The notes under the pieces were generated by a model. The model had not been told where the DNA came from. It ran no database searches and saw only the letters and a program-made list of their open reading frames with translations. From Paenibacillus sp. Root444D2 (GTDB lineage: Bacteria > Bacillota > Bacilli > Paenibacillales > NBRC-103111), in the NCBI RefSeq assembly GCF_001426375.1, contig NZ_LMEO01000030.1, positions 24,557 to 61,910 on the forward strand: DNA of 37,354 bases. Direction: 5' to 3'. This document shows, one piece after another, positions 1 through 8,661 of the stretch; position 1 is the stretch's first letter, and every line of letters begins with the position of its first letter. The translations under genes and the position numbers were made by a program.

Positions 1-200
1 AGGCCGGCATAACGATGAATCTGATTCCTGTCTTTACAGCAATTATTTCGGTTATCTTGGGGCATGCTTTGGAGATGTCGCAGATGCTCGGGGGACTCAT
101 GACGATTGCCGGTATGTTATTGATTGCAATAAAACGGAAACAGGAATCACAGATTAGCGCTCCTGTCGCTCAACAGCTTGGCCTAAAGGAAACAATTTAA
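1..200 (+). CDS. EamA/DMT-family transporter, C-terminal end only
   Basis: The reading frame is open from the window edge (codons in phase with base 3) to a TAA at 198-200, so only about the last 66 residues are seen. They contain NLIPVFTAIISVILG, then GGLMTIAGMLLIA, the usual last two membrane helices of EamA (drug/metabolite transporter) proteins, followed by a short charged cytoplasmic tail. EamA proteins normally have ten helices and export metabolites or amino acids; no substrate can be inferred here. An internal ATG at 15 is not the true start because the frame continues upstream with residues typical of the family (GIT before MNLIP). The 175 bases that follow hold no convincing gene. 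Confidence 0.8.
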   Translation, partial: AGITMNLIPVFTAIISVILGHALEMSQMLGGLMTIAGMLLIAIKRKQESQISAPVAQQLGLKETI

Positions 201-375
201 AATCCGTGTCCATCTTGCAATTACCAATTAAAGGCATATGGGCGTATCATGAACGATATTAAAGCTACTGGTGCTCAATTGATTGGCTAACAAACACTGG
301 ATCATCCATGCTTGCCGACGGTTTAAGTTAACGGCATGGACTATACGATGTCATTTACGAAGGAGATGAGACGGT

Positions 376-714
376 TTGAAAAATAACTTCATCGAATACT
401 GTCTAAACAAAAAAGGAGCGATTAAGGATTATCCCTTGGGATCCGATCCACTCGCGATAAAAATTGCAGGTAAAATATTCGCTCTTTTTTATGAGGAAAA
501 AGGGTACTTGAACCTAAAATCCGATCCGGTGATTTCGCAAAACTTGAGAGAGCAGCATGAGGACGTTCGACCGGGGTATCATATGAACAAACAACACTGG
601 AATACGATTATTCTCGAGGGTTCTTTGCCAGAGTCGGATATCTTTGCAATGATTGATCACTCTTACAATTTGATTGTTAAAAGCCTTCCTAAGAACGTCC
701 GGGAGTCTATTTAG
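376..714 (+). CDS. MmcQ/YjbR-family protein
   Basis: A 112-residue protein matching the YjbR/MmcQ (CyaY-like fold) family in length and pattern: a start such as FIEYCLNKKGAIKDYPLG, a middle block with KIAGKIFALFYEE and LKSDP, then RPGYHMNKQHWNTI, and a C-terminal helix with IDHSYNLIVKSLPK. The pattern of gene ending in SYNLVVKSLPK-like sequence is diagnostic. Family members are small DNA-binding-like proteins of unclear role. The start is TTG at 376, preceded by AAGGAGATGAG at good spacing. A strong hairpin terminator follows at 775-819, so it is probably a single-gene transcript. Confidence 0.85.
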   Translation: MKNNFIEYCLNKKGAIKDYPLGSDPLAIKIAGKIFALFYEEKGYLNLKSDPVISQNLREQHEDVRPGYHMNKQHWNTIILEGSLPESDIFAMIDHSYNLIVKSLPKNVRESI

Positions 715-774
715 ATTATGCATAGGCGATTACAAGTCTGAAGTGATACGCTTACAGGTTCTTATAGCCTTTCA

Positions 775-819
775 TATATAAAAACGACCGGAGGCGCACC
801 CGCTTCCGGTTTTTATATA
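775..819. terminator. Bidirectional rho-independent terminator
   Basis: An inverted repeat with arms TATATAAAAAC..CCGGAGGCG and CCGCTTCCGGTTTTTATATA around a CAC loop. It has a G+C-rich core, A-run on one side and T-run on the other, and lies 60 bases after the YjbR stop. Confidence 0.75.
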
Positions 820-1099
820 CCCAAATTTGATAGTGAAACCGGTCCCGCTCAAATTTCCTTTGATAAAACCGAATGAGGTGAGCTACGCTTGGACTTCCTT
901 CATACCGGCATTGCTTGCGGGCATGATAAGCAGCTTTATGCCGATATTGCGTACGCACATTCATAAGAGAATATTGCGATGCGAGACGTTAATGCTGAGC
1001 CAGCTGAGCGGGAAGCTTCCGTGCGCCAGCAGCGCCCCGCCGACAATGATGAGTTTATTAAAAAGAACGACTGCAGTCTGCAGCCGCCCTTTGTTGAGG
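820..1099. other. Gene-poor gap, possible decayed coding remnant
   Basis: About 280 bases between the terminator and the end of the Crp gene. The plus strand has protein-like stretches in two different frames (SYAWTSFIPALLAGMISSF near 880-945, hydrophobic; and a hydrophilic run from about 984 into the Crp gene that includes NDEFIKKNDCSLQPPF). This could be an eroded membrane-protein gene or chance. I do not recognise a family. Confidence 0.2.
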
Positions 1100-1783
1100 T
1101 TATTTGGATCGGGTTAGCATCGCGGCATCTAACTGAACAGACTTACGAGACGTTTTGATAACTCCATCCTTCACAAGCCCACTCATGACTCCACTGACGG
1201 CTTCCCGAGTTACACCAAGCATGTTGGCTATCTCTTGGTGCGTAAGAGGGAGATCGATTAAAGCAAAACCATCTACGATGATACCAAACTTTGAACTAAG
1301 CATCGTCAACAGATGAATCACCTGTTCGCGGAGACCATTAAATGCAATTTGTTCTAACTGTTCTTCTCTTTCCTTCAACCGTTCACTGACCGCTTTTAGA
1401 AATTTCAACGCCAGATTCGGTCTGCTTATCATAAGCCGGTCGAATTGTGCTTCGGATATTGAGCAAACCAGTGTTGGTTCTATGGCTTCAATGTAAACAT
1501 CTTTAGTACCAAACGAGAAGGAATTGATTTCCCCAAATATGTTCCCATGAGTCAATATACCTAGAGTGAACTGTTTCCCACTGTCGTTTAATTTGTATAC
1601 TTTAAGCTTGCCTTCTTTGACGAAAGAAAAACCTTTGAGAATGTTATCAGGTGTTTGAACCAATGCGTCTTTCTGTACCCAATTGAAATGGCGAATAGTA
1701 TTTAGTAAATCAATTTCTTTCATTTCTTCACTGGTCATTTCTTCAAAAATGCTGATTTGAGATAAATACCATAATTTATTCAT
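1100..1783 (-). CDS. Crp/Fnr-family transcriptional regulator
   Basis: A 227-residue regulator. Residues ~10-120 form a cyclic-nucleotide-binding-type beta-barrel (GFSFVKEGKLKVYKL, GNIFGEINSFSFG), followed by a dimerisation helix (LKAVSERLKEREEQLEQIAF) and a C-terminal winged helix with the recognition pattern LTHQEIANMLGVTREAVSGV and VKDGVIKT. It has a single cysteine, so there is no Fnr-type Fe-S cluster. The frame is open for 69 more codons upstream, but the ATG at 1783 is preceded by GGAGGAAAACCAA, which makes it the best start; the ATG at 1798 overlaps that site and the one at 1813 lacks one. Its neighbours on the other strand are remnants of redox repair genes, so control of stress genes is a guess. 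Confidence 0.85.
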   Translation of the reverse strand: MNKLWYLSQISIFEEMTSEEMKEIDLLNTIRHFNWVQKDALVQTPDNILKGFSFVKEGKLKVYKLNDSGKQFTLGILTHGNIFGEINSFSFGTKDVYIEAIEPTLVCSISEAQFDRLMISRPNLALKFLKAVSERLKEREEQLEQIAFNGLREQVIHLLTMLSSKFGIIVDGFALIDLPLTHQEIANMLGVTREAVSGVMSGLVKDGVIKTSRKSVQLDAAMLTRSK

Positions 1784-2015
1784 TTGGTTTTCCTCCATGT
1801 AACAATCCTCCATTTTAGGGAAAAGGTAACTCAATTTTATTGAAGTTTTTGTCCATACATCATGCTTTATAAGGATCATGATGTCAATGCATCTTATAAA
1901 TTGAGCGAATTTCCTTCTGCCATCCAGGTTAAAATAAAGTTGACTGATAACATCTGTTTCTACATTACATTGTTCTGGCGTTATATACAATTTCAGGAGA
2001 ACAGTAAACTACATC

Positions 2016-2153
2016 ATGGAAGGTATCGGACTCGATCTTGCGGAGTACAACAATACCTCGAAATGGGTTTTGCCGGTTCCAGCTACATTCATGATTGATG
2101 AGAGCGCCATTATTCGCTCCCCCTATGTCAAATTGGGTGGTAAATTAAAATAG
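2016..2153 (+). pseudogene. Peroxiredoxin (AhpC/TSA-like) fragment, copy 1
   Basis: A 45-codon frame reading MEGIGLDLAEYNNTSKWVLP, then VPATFMIDESAIIRS, then an unrelated tail and TAG. The core LAEYNN..W.LPVP.TF.ID...IIR is the C-terminal third of thiol-peroxidase/redoxin proteins; the catalytic Cys region and N-terminal two thirds are missing. Bases 2032-2120 are about 92% identical to the reverse complement of 8733-8823, where another truncated copy lies. This is a relic, not a working enzyme. It directly precedes the MsrB-thioredoxin relic. Confidence 0.75.
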
Positions 2154-2155
2154 GA

Positions 2156-2820
2156 ATGAACGAAATTTGTATTAAAGGAGATGCTCTCTCGAAGGATCTG
2201 GATCAATTAAAGCAGAAGCTTAGGCCAATGCAATATGAAGTGACCCAAAATAACGGCTCAGAACAGGCATTTAATAACAAATATTGGGATCATAAACAAA
2301 AAGGGATATATGTGGACATGGATGATATGCAGATTCGGGTGATAGAAAACAGTAATATCCCGAATACCAAAGAGCAGTTTATCTCCGTTTACGAGAATTT
2401 CACATGGACGCAAGAAGACCAGAAAGCATTCTTTACCGCTTTAAACAATCGCTCCAACCTGCACTGTTTGATTCTATGCACGGATTGGTGCCCGGACGTC
2501 ATCTGGAGAAAGCATTCTTTACCGCTTTAAACAATCGCTCCAACCTGCACTGTTTGATTCTATGCACGGATTGGTGCCCGGACGTCATCTGGAACGTCCC
2601 CATACTGTTTCGAGTGATGGAGCAAAGCAGCATTTCCACTGAAGTGTTGCTCATGGAAAAGCATATGGAAACCATGGATCTCTTTCTCACGGATGGCGGG
2701 AGAGCGCAGCCGAGCGCGGTTTTCTTGAATGGGTCCGGAGATGTTCTAGGCAGATGGGGAGCGCGTCCAGCCTATATTCAGGCCGTGATGGATCGGTTTA
2801 AAAAGAACATTCCAAGATAA
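2156..2820 (+). pseudogene. MsrB N-terminus fused to thioredoxin-like protein, frameshifted by tandem duplication
   Basis: Residues 1-54 match the N-terminus of peptide methionine-R-sulfoxide reductase ([30 protein letters not shown]); the catalytic part of MsrB is absent. From about residue 67 the protein is a thioredoxin-like family member ([59 protein letters not shown]). A perfect 86-bp direct repeat (2421-2506 and 2507-2592) shifts the frame, so translation from 2156 stops at 2530, while the rest (WNVPILFRV.. to 2820) is in another frame. Deleting one copy gives one 192-residue frame. The active site has WCPD, one cysteine only, as in that subfamily. Either a recent mutation or an assembly error; MsrB-Trx joining looks like an older deletion. 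Confidence 0.85.
2421..2592 (+). repeat. Perfect 86-bp tandem duplication
   Basis: Two adjacent identical 86-base units, 2421-2506 and 2507-2592, each beginning AGAAAGCATTCTTTACCGC and ending GACGTCATCTGG. 86 is not a multiple of three, so the duplication breaks the thioredoxin-like reading frame. Confidence 0.97.
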
Positions 2821-3079
2821 ACAGGAAGCCGGTTATAAGCGCACAAGTTGATTAATCTCTTGCGTACTGAATATTTTTGGACCGTCTCTCGTTTTATCCA
2901 TAATTCAATACCTCGCTCAATTCCTCTAGTTCGATTAAAACACAAATGACCCGCAAAAGGGGCACTTTTTATCAAAGTGTCCATCTTACGGATCAATTTG
3001 CCCCGTTTGTGACTATTTACTAAACAACCTGGCTGCATTATAATTCATTAGTTTGCGGGTGGTATCAGCTGTGCTACTA

Positions 3080-4177
3080 CTACCCCTTATTCCATTTTTT
3101 CTTTACCTGCGTGACTACGAACATAATCGGGATATATCCATAAATAAAATAAAGTCCGACGTCTGAATAAAACTCGGAAATCCATCGAAATATGCTACGG
3201 TCCTTCAAAAAATACTCTAATATCAAAATTCCGACCAGAAAAGCAAGCAGGCTCGCATGCGGTTTGATCTGAAAAACGTTTTTCATTCCTCGGCATGCCG
3301 CCCATAAGCCTAAAGATATGCCCGCTAATATTTTTATCAACCATATTGAAATTGCCAGATATTCTATTCTCTGGAACACAGGTCCCTCAATAATCTTGAG
3401 CATATCAAGCGTCGGCCAAAAGATTTCGCGCAGCTGCCCTTCACTGTAATACATAAACGTATTGATTATTAACATCAAATACATTAATGTAACCAGAAAT
3501 ACCATCAAATGTGCCCATTTTTGAGATTTTTCCGGTGATTTAATGAATGGGTAAAAGAGTAGAAGAGCTTCAAATCCCATGAATTGATATAGCATGCTTT
3601 TAGAAGAGAGTAATATGTCGGTTATTGAATGGTTAAAAAGAGGCATCAAGTTTAACGGATGTGCATACGGCAAAACTAACAAATTCTCTGGTAAAATAAA
3701 GATAAGTGTAATTAGTAATCCCAAAAAACTTAGTCCGGTAACGGACCGAAACCCGCCGGATACGGTATAGTATATAAGCAACACCAAAATGGTGCTCATG
3801 GGTAAAATTTTCATTGAGGGAAACACCCAGAGACGAATAACTTCAATATAGGCTTTGAATTCAATATAAGCTCCGAAAAAAAAATAAAGAACAATTGCGA
3901 AATTGATTATGTTCCCTGCAATTTTCCCGAAACATGTACTGTTGATTGCAGTTACATCTAGACCTTCTTGATTAGAACCTAAAATTTTATAAATCATCCA
4001 TAAGATTAAATGAATGCTAACCCCTACTAAAACAACAGATATATAAGCATTATATCCGGCATGTTCGGCCAATTCTCGTTGGAAATTCAGAACTCCGACC
4101 CCGACCATACTGACATACATTAGAGGAACAATTAAGAAGGGAGATATTAAGTATTTTTCGTCAACAGGATTTTTCAT
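3080..4177 (-). CDS. Spore germination permease, GerAB/GerKB family
   Basis: A 365-residue integral membrane protein with about ten hydrophobic segments and the amino acid/polyamine permease-like pattern of the spore_permease family: start ISPFLIVPLMYVSMVGVGVL, then LPYAHPLNLMPLFNHS, MGFEALLLFYPFIKSP and an arginine-rich end. In the inner spore membrane this B subunit is thought to bind the germinant and works with the A and C subunits. It is the last gene of an A-C-B operon (39 bases after the C subunit), the gerK-type order. The ATG has GAGGTG upstream. Germinant specificity cannot be told from sequence. The 259 bases downstream hold no gene I can support. Confidence 0.92.
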   Translation of the reverse strand: MKNPVDEKYLISPFLIVPLMYVSMVGVGVLNFQRELAEHAGYNAYISVVLVGVSIHLILWMIYKILGSNQEGLDVTAINSTCFGKIAGNIINFAIVLYFFFGAYIEFKAYIEVIRLWVFPSMKILPMSTILVLLIYYTVSGGFRSVTGLSFLGLLITLIFILPENLLVLPYAHPLNLMPLFNHSITDILLSSKSMLYQFMGFEALLLFYPFIKSPEKSQKWAHLMVFLVTLMYLMLIINTFMYYSEGQLREIFWPTLDMLKIIEGPVFQRIEYLAISIWLIKILAGISLGLWAACRGMKNVFQIKPHASLLAFLVGILILEYFLKDRSIFRWISEFYSDVGLYFIYGYIPIMFVVTQVKKKWNKG

Positions 4178-4216
4178 ATACGAAACACCTCACTAAACTG
4201 TACTTCCAGATATCGT

Positions 4217-5329
4217 TCAAGCACTGCCAGTATTAGCAATTTTAACCTGAATACTTACTGTTGTTTTTATTACTTGATAAATTTTTTCAAAATCTTGGGC
4301 ACTCCAATTCTTAGACTGACTTCTTACTAAGTCGCCCAAGCCGACTGGATCAACCTTATTTTCTTTCAATAGTGAAAGGAATTTTTCAATTTCTTTTTTA
4401 AAATAAGACTCCATCGTTTTTTCAAGCTGTGTAAGCTGCTCATCTGATCTTAAATCCACCCAATCCGGGACATTCTGAAGTTCCGTCACCAATTTCAACC
4501 GAATTGAAATAGAAGGGATTGGATTAGCTTTGTTCACAATATAGTTTGCCTTTGAATGCATGCTTCTCAATAAAATAAAATCTTCACCCTGTATGTTTGA
4601 TGCTTTTCCTGCAAGTGGAACCATGTAGTTACCATTCTTCGAGTTCTGAATAAGCATTTTTAATAAGAAAGCGTCCTTCATGCTAATTTTGGTTATCATT
4701 CGATCACTTCTAAATAAAGCCAGACCATCGATTTTCACTTCTCCGTGACCGCGGCTTCCCGCAGCTCCTTCTCGCCCTATTTTAAAATACGGCAAAAACA
4801 TGTCTCGTCCTTCACCATAATAATTAAACAAGGATACATGAAGGTTCATCAACGGTAAATTTCCGTTTCTCATGTTTTGCTCAATCATATCCGATAAAAA
4901 AAACGGTTCAGAGAATTTTTTGGTGATTTCCAACAGTTCCGAAGCGTCCCGATCCACGACTCCAAGCTGAAGCTTCGATGGAAATTTAGGATCGCGGAGA
5001 AAATGATGGATTACAGTCCCAGTCCCTTTTTCTGCATGCGTTTTTCCGAATAACACCATCCTTAGCTGTCCCCTTTCAATGGGATCATTTGTCCGCGTAT
5101 TTAGTCGTGGCAGAGAAATATCAGTGTTGGATTCCGTATATAAAGCGTCAAGTTCTGTTTTTCCCTGTTCTTTAAAGTGAGAAATTAGAGCACCGATTTT
5201 TTTTCCATTCGCAACGGTATCAAAGCTAATTGCATGGACAAGACAAATCTCATTCACAATTTTTTGATCGGCACAAGCCGATAAAACTGCACACAAAATG
5301 ATAATAGGAAAAATTTTCCTCCTATACAT
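4217..5329 (-). CDS. Spore germination lipoprotein, Ger(x)C/GerAC family
   Basis: A 370-residue lipoprotein. The N-terminus MYRRKIFPIIILCAVLSAC is a lipoprotein signal peptide with the lipidated Cys at residue 19. The body has the family pattern: EICLVHAISFDT, a long N-terminal domain with RGQLRMVLFGKTHAEKGTG, GLALFRSDRMITKIS in the middle and a C-terminal domain that ends in a long amphipathic region (QLEKTMESYFKKEIEKFL). GerC proteins are essential parts of germinant receptors and sit on the outer face of the inner spore membrane. It lies 20 bases after the A subunit gene and has AGAGGG before its ATG. Confidence 0.92.
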   Translation of the reverse strand: MYRRKIFPIIILCAVLSACADQKIVNEICLVHAISFDTVANGKKIGALISHFKEQGKTELDALYTESNTDISLPRLNTRTNDPIERGQLRMVLFGKTHAEKGTGTVIHHFLRDPKFPSKLQLGVVDRDASELLEITKKFSEPFFLSDMIEQNMRNGNLPLMNLHVSLFNYYGEGRDMFLPYFKIGREGAAGSRGHGEVKIDGLALFRSDRMITKISMKDAFLLKMLIQNSKNGNYMVPLAGKASNIQGEDFILLRSMHSKANYIVNKANPIPSISIRLKLVTELQNVPDWVDLRSDEQLTQLEKTMESYFKKEIEKFLSLLKENKVDPVGLGDLVRSQSKNWSAQDFEKIYQVIKTTVSIQVKIANTGSA

Positions 5330-5349
5330 AATGGCCCTCTTTCCATAAT

Positions 5350-6831
5350 TTATTCTTCATCTATGATATTTTTCCGTTTAACTGGTTTAGGCACATACTT
5401 AACTGAAGATTTTGGTCTTAAATGTTGAGGTCTTTTATTCAGAATTTGAAAAGATGAACGTATAAAACTGTCTTTAAAAGACATAATTCTGAAAGGAAAA
5501 ATCGGAACAGCGTAAGGAGAGCCTAATGATTTTAAACGAATAATATGGATGAACAGAAAACCCACCCCGATAAATAAGCCAATTCCCCCCCATATCGCTG
5601 ACAGAATGATGAAAGGAAAGCGTAAAAATCGTATCGTATTTGACATCTTATATATCGGTGTCGTAAATGAGGCTAAAGCCGATAGCGCGACAAGAATTAG
5701 TAAAATATTACTTGTTAAAGCTGCTGCGACCGCAGCTTGACCGATAACAATTCCTCCGACAATACCTAAGGTTTGTCCAATTTTTGTTGGTAATCTGGCC
5801 CCTGCTTCCCGAAGAAATTCAATGGTTATTTCTAAAAAAAGCACTTCAAAGAAGGGCGGAAATGGAACGTTTTGTCTGGAAAAAATAAGGGGACTAAGCA
5901 AATCTTTTGGAATGACTTCATAATGATATGTGGTTATCGCAACATACATTGACGTGCTAAACAGCGAAAAAATGACACCAAAGATTCGAATCAATCGAAA
6001 AAAAGAACCCAATATCCATGGCAAATAATAATCTTCCGGGGAAATAAAAAAATCAAACAATGTAGAGGGTCCTGTAACACAATAAGGTGATCCGTCGCAA
6101 ATCACCGCGACTTGCCCGCTAATAAGTGAAAACACCACTCGTTCCCTGCGTTCCGTGGATACAAACAATGGAAATGGCGTCATAGAATTGTCTGACATTA
6201 TTTGGTCCAGAATGGACGAATCAAACACGACATCGTAATCAATATCAGTAAGCCTTTGCTCAACAGTTTGAATATTCTGTTCATTTGTCAACCCATCGAT
6301 ATAAATGATTGCGACTTTTGTTTTTGAAGTTGTTCCAACGATTATTTCTTTTATAATCAAGTTTGGGAGATTGATTTGTTTTCTTAGCAAACCGATGTTT
6401 GTATCCAGGTCCTCTATGAAACCGACTTTAGGGCCGACGACGCTAAACTCGTTTTCCGTCTCATTGTTTTCTCGCAATCCATGATTGTCGGCTAAATTAA
6501 CCAATGCACACTTTTGATCGTTTTCATGAAGTAGAACGATCGCATAACCTTTCAGCAGTTTGGATTGAATATTTGTTAATTCGTCGGTAATCTCTATATC
6601 ATTAATGGGAAGCCAGGCCTTAATATCCTCAATTTCCTTGATTTCTGAATCCAATGAGCGATTTTGCAACACAAGAATCAAATGTTGCTGCATCCACTTC
6701 GCATCGATTAAGGTACTATAATAGAAAATACTCACTTCTTGTTTACCAAGTAAAATCGCTGTTGTCTTAAAGTCACTCGATTGTCTGGATAATTTTAATA
6801 ATTGATCGAGGTTTTTAAATTCTGTTATCAT
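5350..6831 (-). CDS. Spore germination protein, GerAA/GerKA family (A subunit)
   Basis: The A subunit of a germinant receptor: an N-terminal soluble domain (about residues 1-240, with SVVGPKVGFIEDLDTNIGLLR and the STERRERVVFSLISGQVAVI block) followed by membrane segments (WILGSFFRLIRIFGVIFSLF, FLEITIEFLREAGARLPTKI, GIVGGIVIGQAAVAA) and a basic tail. About 493 residues, usual for the family. The frame extends to a TTG at 6864, but the ATG at 6831 has AGGAAGG upstream and the TTG has none, so 6831 is chosen. First gene of the operon with the C and B subunit genes; it should be transcribed late in the forespore. I looked for a sigma-G promoter upstream and found no convincing -35/-10 pair. Confidence 0.93.
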   Translation of the reverse strand: MITEFKNLDQLLKLSRQSSDFKTTAILLGKQEVSIFYYSTLIDAKWMQQHLILVLQNRSLDSEIKEIEDIKAWLPINDIEITDELTNIQSKLLKGYAIVLLHENDQKCALVNLADNHGLRENNETENEFSVVGPKVGFIEDLDTNIGLLRKQINLPNLIIKEIIVGTTSKTKVAIIYIDGLTNEQNIQTVEQRLTDIDYDVVFDSSILDQIMSDNSMTPFPLFVSTERRERVVFSLISGQVAVICDGSPYCVTGPSTLFDFFISPEDYYLPWILGSFFRLIRIFGVIFSLFSTSMYVAITTYHYEVIPKDLLSPLIFSRQNVPFPPFFEVLFLEITIEFLREAGARLPTKIGQTLGIVGGIVIGQAAVAAALTSNILLILVALSALASFTTPIYKMSNTIRFLRFPFIILSAIWGGIGLFIGVGFLFIHIIRLKSLGSPYAVPIFPFRIMSFKDSFIRSSFQILNKRPQHLRPKSSVKYVPKPVKRKNIIDEE

Positions 6832-6864
6832 TGCGAAGAAATCCTTCCTGGCTAAAGTGTCCAA

Positions 6865-7529
6865 ATGTTTCTATGGTAGCATGTTATTTTTTGTAAAAAA
6901 CTCTTTTTTTATACATGGGTGGAATTACAAAAAATTTCGACTGATCAAGGACGGCGGGCATTGATCTGTACGTCGTCCAGTCCGGCCATTGGATGGGTAC
7001 TGGCGGCGGCTACGGGAAAAAGCGTTGTGGTATCCAGTAACGGGATCAAGTCGCTGCGGACTGTTACAGCAAACTCATTGAAAAAAACGGATTCCCTTAG
7101 CGTACGGGAAATCCGGATTTTTGGGGGATATGGAAGCTTAGCGTACGTTTTCGCGTTATGTTGGCGTGACCCCTACTTGAAACGCAAATCAAGAAAAACC
7201 GAGAATTCAGGCTTTTTCTGCTTTGCGGCTTACAGTAAGTAAGCCTGCAGGTCGGATGGCCTTCGCTTACCCACAATTTCCTCAATCGGGCATCAATGAA
7301 CCAAAAAGCGCAAGTTCTGAGGTGAATTCCCCTTTCGAACTTACGCTTTTTTTTCATGACTATGATCATGGACTGCTCATTTAAGCACTGAGCAAGCTGG
7401 AAGGGGACAACACATACATGAAAATGAATATGGTCAGTTTCTCTTCCTACCTGGAGCAATTTTGCTTGAAGATCCATTAAACTACGCCGGTTTTTTACTA
7501 AGTTGGAGGATTAGGGGGGCTCACATCCC
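6865..7529. other. 665-base region without a supportable gene
   Basis: Open frames exist here but none resembles a known family and none has a clear ribosome binding site. The plus strand from 6919 to 7242 is open (protein-like run AIGWVLAAATGKSVVVSSNG), but other frames of the same stretch look equally protein-like (AGIDLYVVQSGHWMGTGGGY), suggesting a decayed gene. An 11-bp direct repeat, CTTAGCGTACG, occurs twice near 7096 and 7137. A bidirectional hairpin lies at 7303-7354. Confidence 0.35.
7303..7354. terminator. Bidirectional terminator-like hairpin
   Basis: Arms AAAAAGCGCAAGTTC and GAACTTACGCTTTTT with one mismatch, 19-base loop, T-run of eight on the right. It can end transcripts from msrA (minus strand) or from the left. 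Confidence 0.6.
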
Positions 7530-8165
7530 TCACCATTTTATCTGCTTGATTAGATGGATGATCTCTTCCTGTTCCTCTCCGCTAATCTGCCAAGTTCGGA
7601 TTTCATTTATAATTTTCTCTAGATTGGTATAACCTTTAGCCAGACCGTTTAAGCGTGCAGCCAAGGTTGCGTTCGTCAGTTCTTCATCGGTTGGAATGAT
7701 CGTTCTCAGTTTTTTAATCGCATCTGGATACCGTTTCAAATAATATTTCTGAAGTCGATCCTCGGCAGGATAAAACACGGTAAAGGGAGCAACCTCGGTG
7801 TCCAGTATTCCTTGTCCTCGTTCCTCGGTGGTTCTCTTGACCTCTCGGATTACATTGTTCTGTGTGGGGTCACGAAATAATATCAAAGATCTATACTGCT
7901 GGCCTTTGTAATCGTTTATATTCACTGGATTATGGCTGCTCCAGAACACATTCAATAGGGTCTCCAAACTTACGATACTAGAATCGAAATCCATATCGAC
8001 TGTTTCGGTATGGTCTCCTAGTTGTCGGTAAGTCGGATGATCTGTAGTTCCTCCAGCAAAGCCTACACGCGTTCTTATTATTCCGGTTAATTGTCCGAAC
8101 AAAGCGTCAGGGCTCCAGAAGCAACCCATACCCAATGTTAAAGTTTGAATTTTGCAATCACTCAT
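7530..8165 (-). CDS. msrA: Peptide methionine-S-sulfoxide reductase
   Basis: MsrA reduces the S-epimer of methionine sulfoxide in damaged proteins, using thioredoxin as the usual reductant. The protein has the signature GMGCFWSPDALFG with catalytic Cys15, then TRVGFAGGTTDHPTY, HTETVDMDFDSSIVS, FWSSHNPVN, and QYRSLILFRDP, all in the expected order. At 211 residues it is somewhat longer than the ~170-residue catalytic domain, with a C-terminal helical extension of about 50 residues (NGLAKGYTNLEKIINEI) seen in many Bacillales homologues. The ATG is preceded by AAGGAGGAGACAAAG. It is the only intact redox repair gene in a region that also carries relics of MsrB, thioredoxin and two peroxiredoxins. 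Confidence 0.95.
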   Translation of the reverse strand: MSDCKIQTLTLGMGCFWSPDALFGQLTGIIRTRVGFAGGTTDHPTYRQLGDHTETVDMDFDSSIVSLETLLNVFWSSHNPVNINDYKGQQYRSLILFRDPTQNNVIREVKRTTEERGQGILDTEVAPFTVFYPAEDRLQKYYLKRYPDAIKKLRTIIPTDEELTNATLAARLNGLAKGYTNLEKIINEIRTWQISGEEQEEIIHLIKQIKW

Positions 8166-8239
8166 CTTTGTCTCCTCCTTATTATCATATCATTGGGAGC
8201 TCGATAATAAGCAAGGTTGAAATTTCGAGGACCTTTGAA

Positions 8240-8470
8240 TCAAGACACGACCAGCTCCCACTTCGCCTTTTCCGCCACTTGCCGGAAGCTTTGTTCAAGA
8301 TTTTCACCCATCATATTAAATTGGCGGGCCAGTTCCCTGAATTTCTTCAAGCCCATGTCTACTACTCGCGTTTCGAGTTCCCCTTTCGCAATACGGGAAG
8401 ATCCTTCGCCTATCCGTTTTACGGAAGCCTTAAGCGGGCGCACGAGCAGGGAATGCAGCCCTGTTCGTGC
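8240..8470 (-). pseudogene. Histidine kinase HAMP-region fragment
   Basis: Minus-strand frame reading LLVRPLKASVKRIGEGSSRI, then AKGELETRVVDMGLKKFREL and ARQFNMMGENLEQSFRQVAE. This is a HAMP linker as found just after the second membrane helix of sensor histidine kinases. It stops right after WELVVS, where intact kinases go on to the phospho-acceptor His region, and upstream it runs into an inverted repeat. Sensor, membrane, kinase and any response regulator are missing, so it is a relic. Confidence 0.75.
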
Positions 8471-8476
8471 GCCCGC
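8434..8476. repeat. 43-base G+C-rich palindrome at the edge of the HAMP fragment
   Basis: GCGGGCGCACGAGCAGGG, a 7-base loop, then CCCTGTTCGTGCGCCCGC: an 18-bp stem with one mismatch. It coincides with the point where the HAMP homology (LLVRPLK) ends, so part of the kinase sequence appears copied in inverted orientation. Confidence 0.85.
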
Positions 8477-8661
8477 CCGCTCCGATTGTAGCTGAACCCA
8501 GCCATATAAGTCTCCCGTATCACCAGCATATATGGATATGTCAAGTCTTATCGTACGGCAAGATAATTATACATGTGATATCCAATTTAAAGCCTCGCTT
8601 CATCAGACTTGTTCTTACCATAATCGATTATTCTGCTCACAAATGAATGATGCAAAAATCG

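Noticed and set aside
827..1117. 96-residue plus-strand frame with a hydrophobic middle
   Set aside because: Overlaps the end of the Crp gene, has no ribosome binding site, and no family could be recognised; kept only as a possible remnant.
1862..2098. Plus-strand frame over the Crp promoter
   Set aside because: Runs antisense to the upstream region and reads the peroxiredoxin relic in the wrong frame.
2421..2592. Tandem repeat as two separate overlapping genes
   Set aside because: Removing one 86-base unit gives a single continuous family match, so the two frames are one broken gene.
6832..6915. Possible sigma-G promoter before the ger operon
   Set aside because: TGTATA and CATGCTA are present but separated by ~26 bases rather than 17-18.
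6919..7242. 107-residue plus-strand frame
   Set aside because: Start is not an ATG with a site, other frames look equally protein-like, and no homology is recognised.
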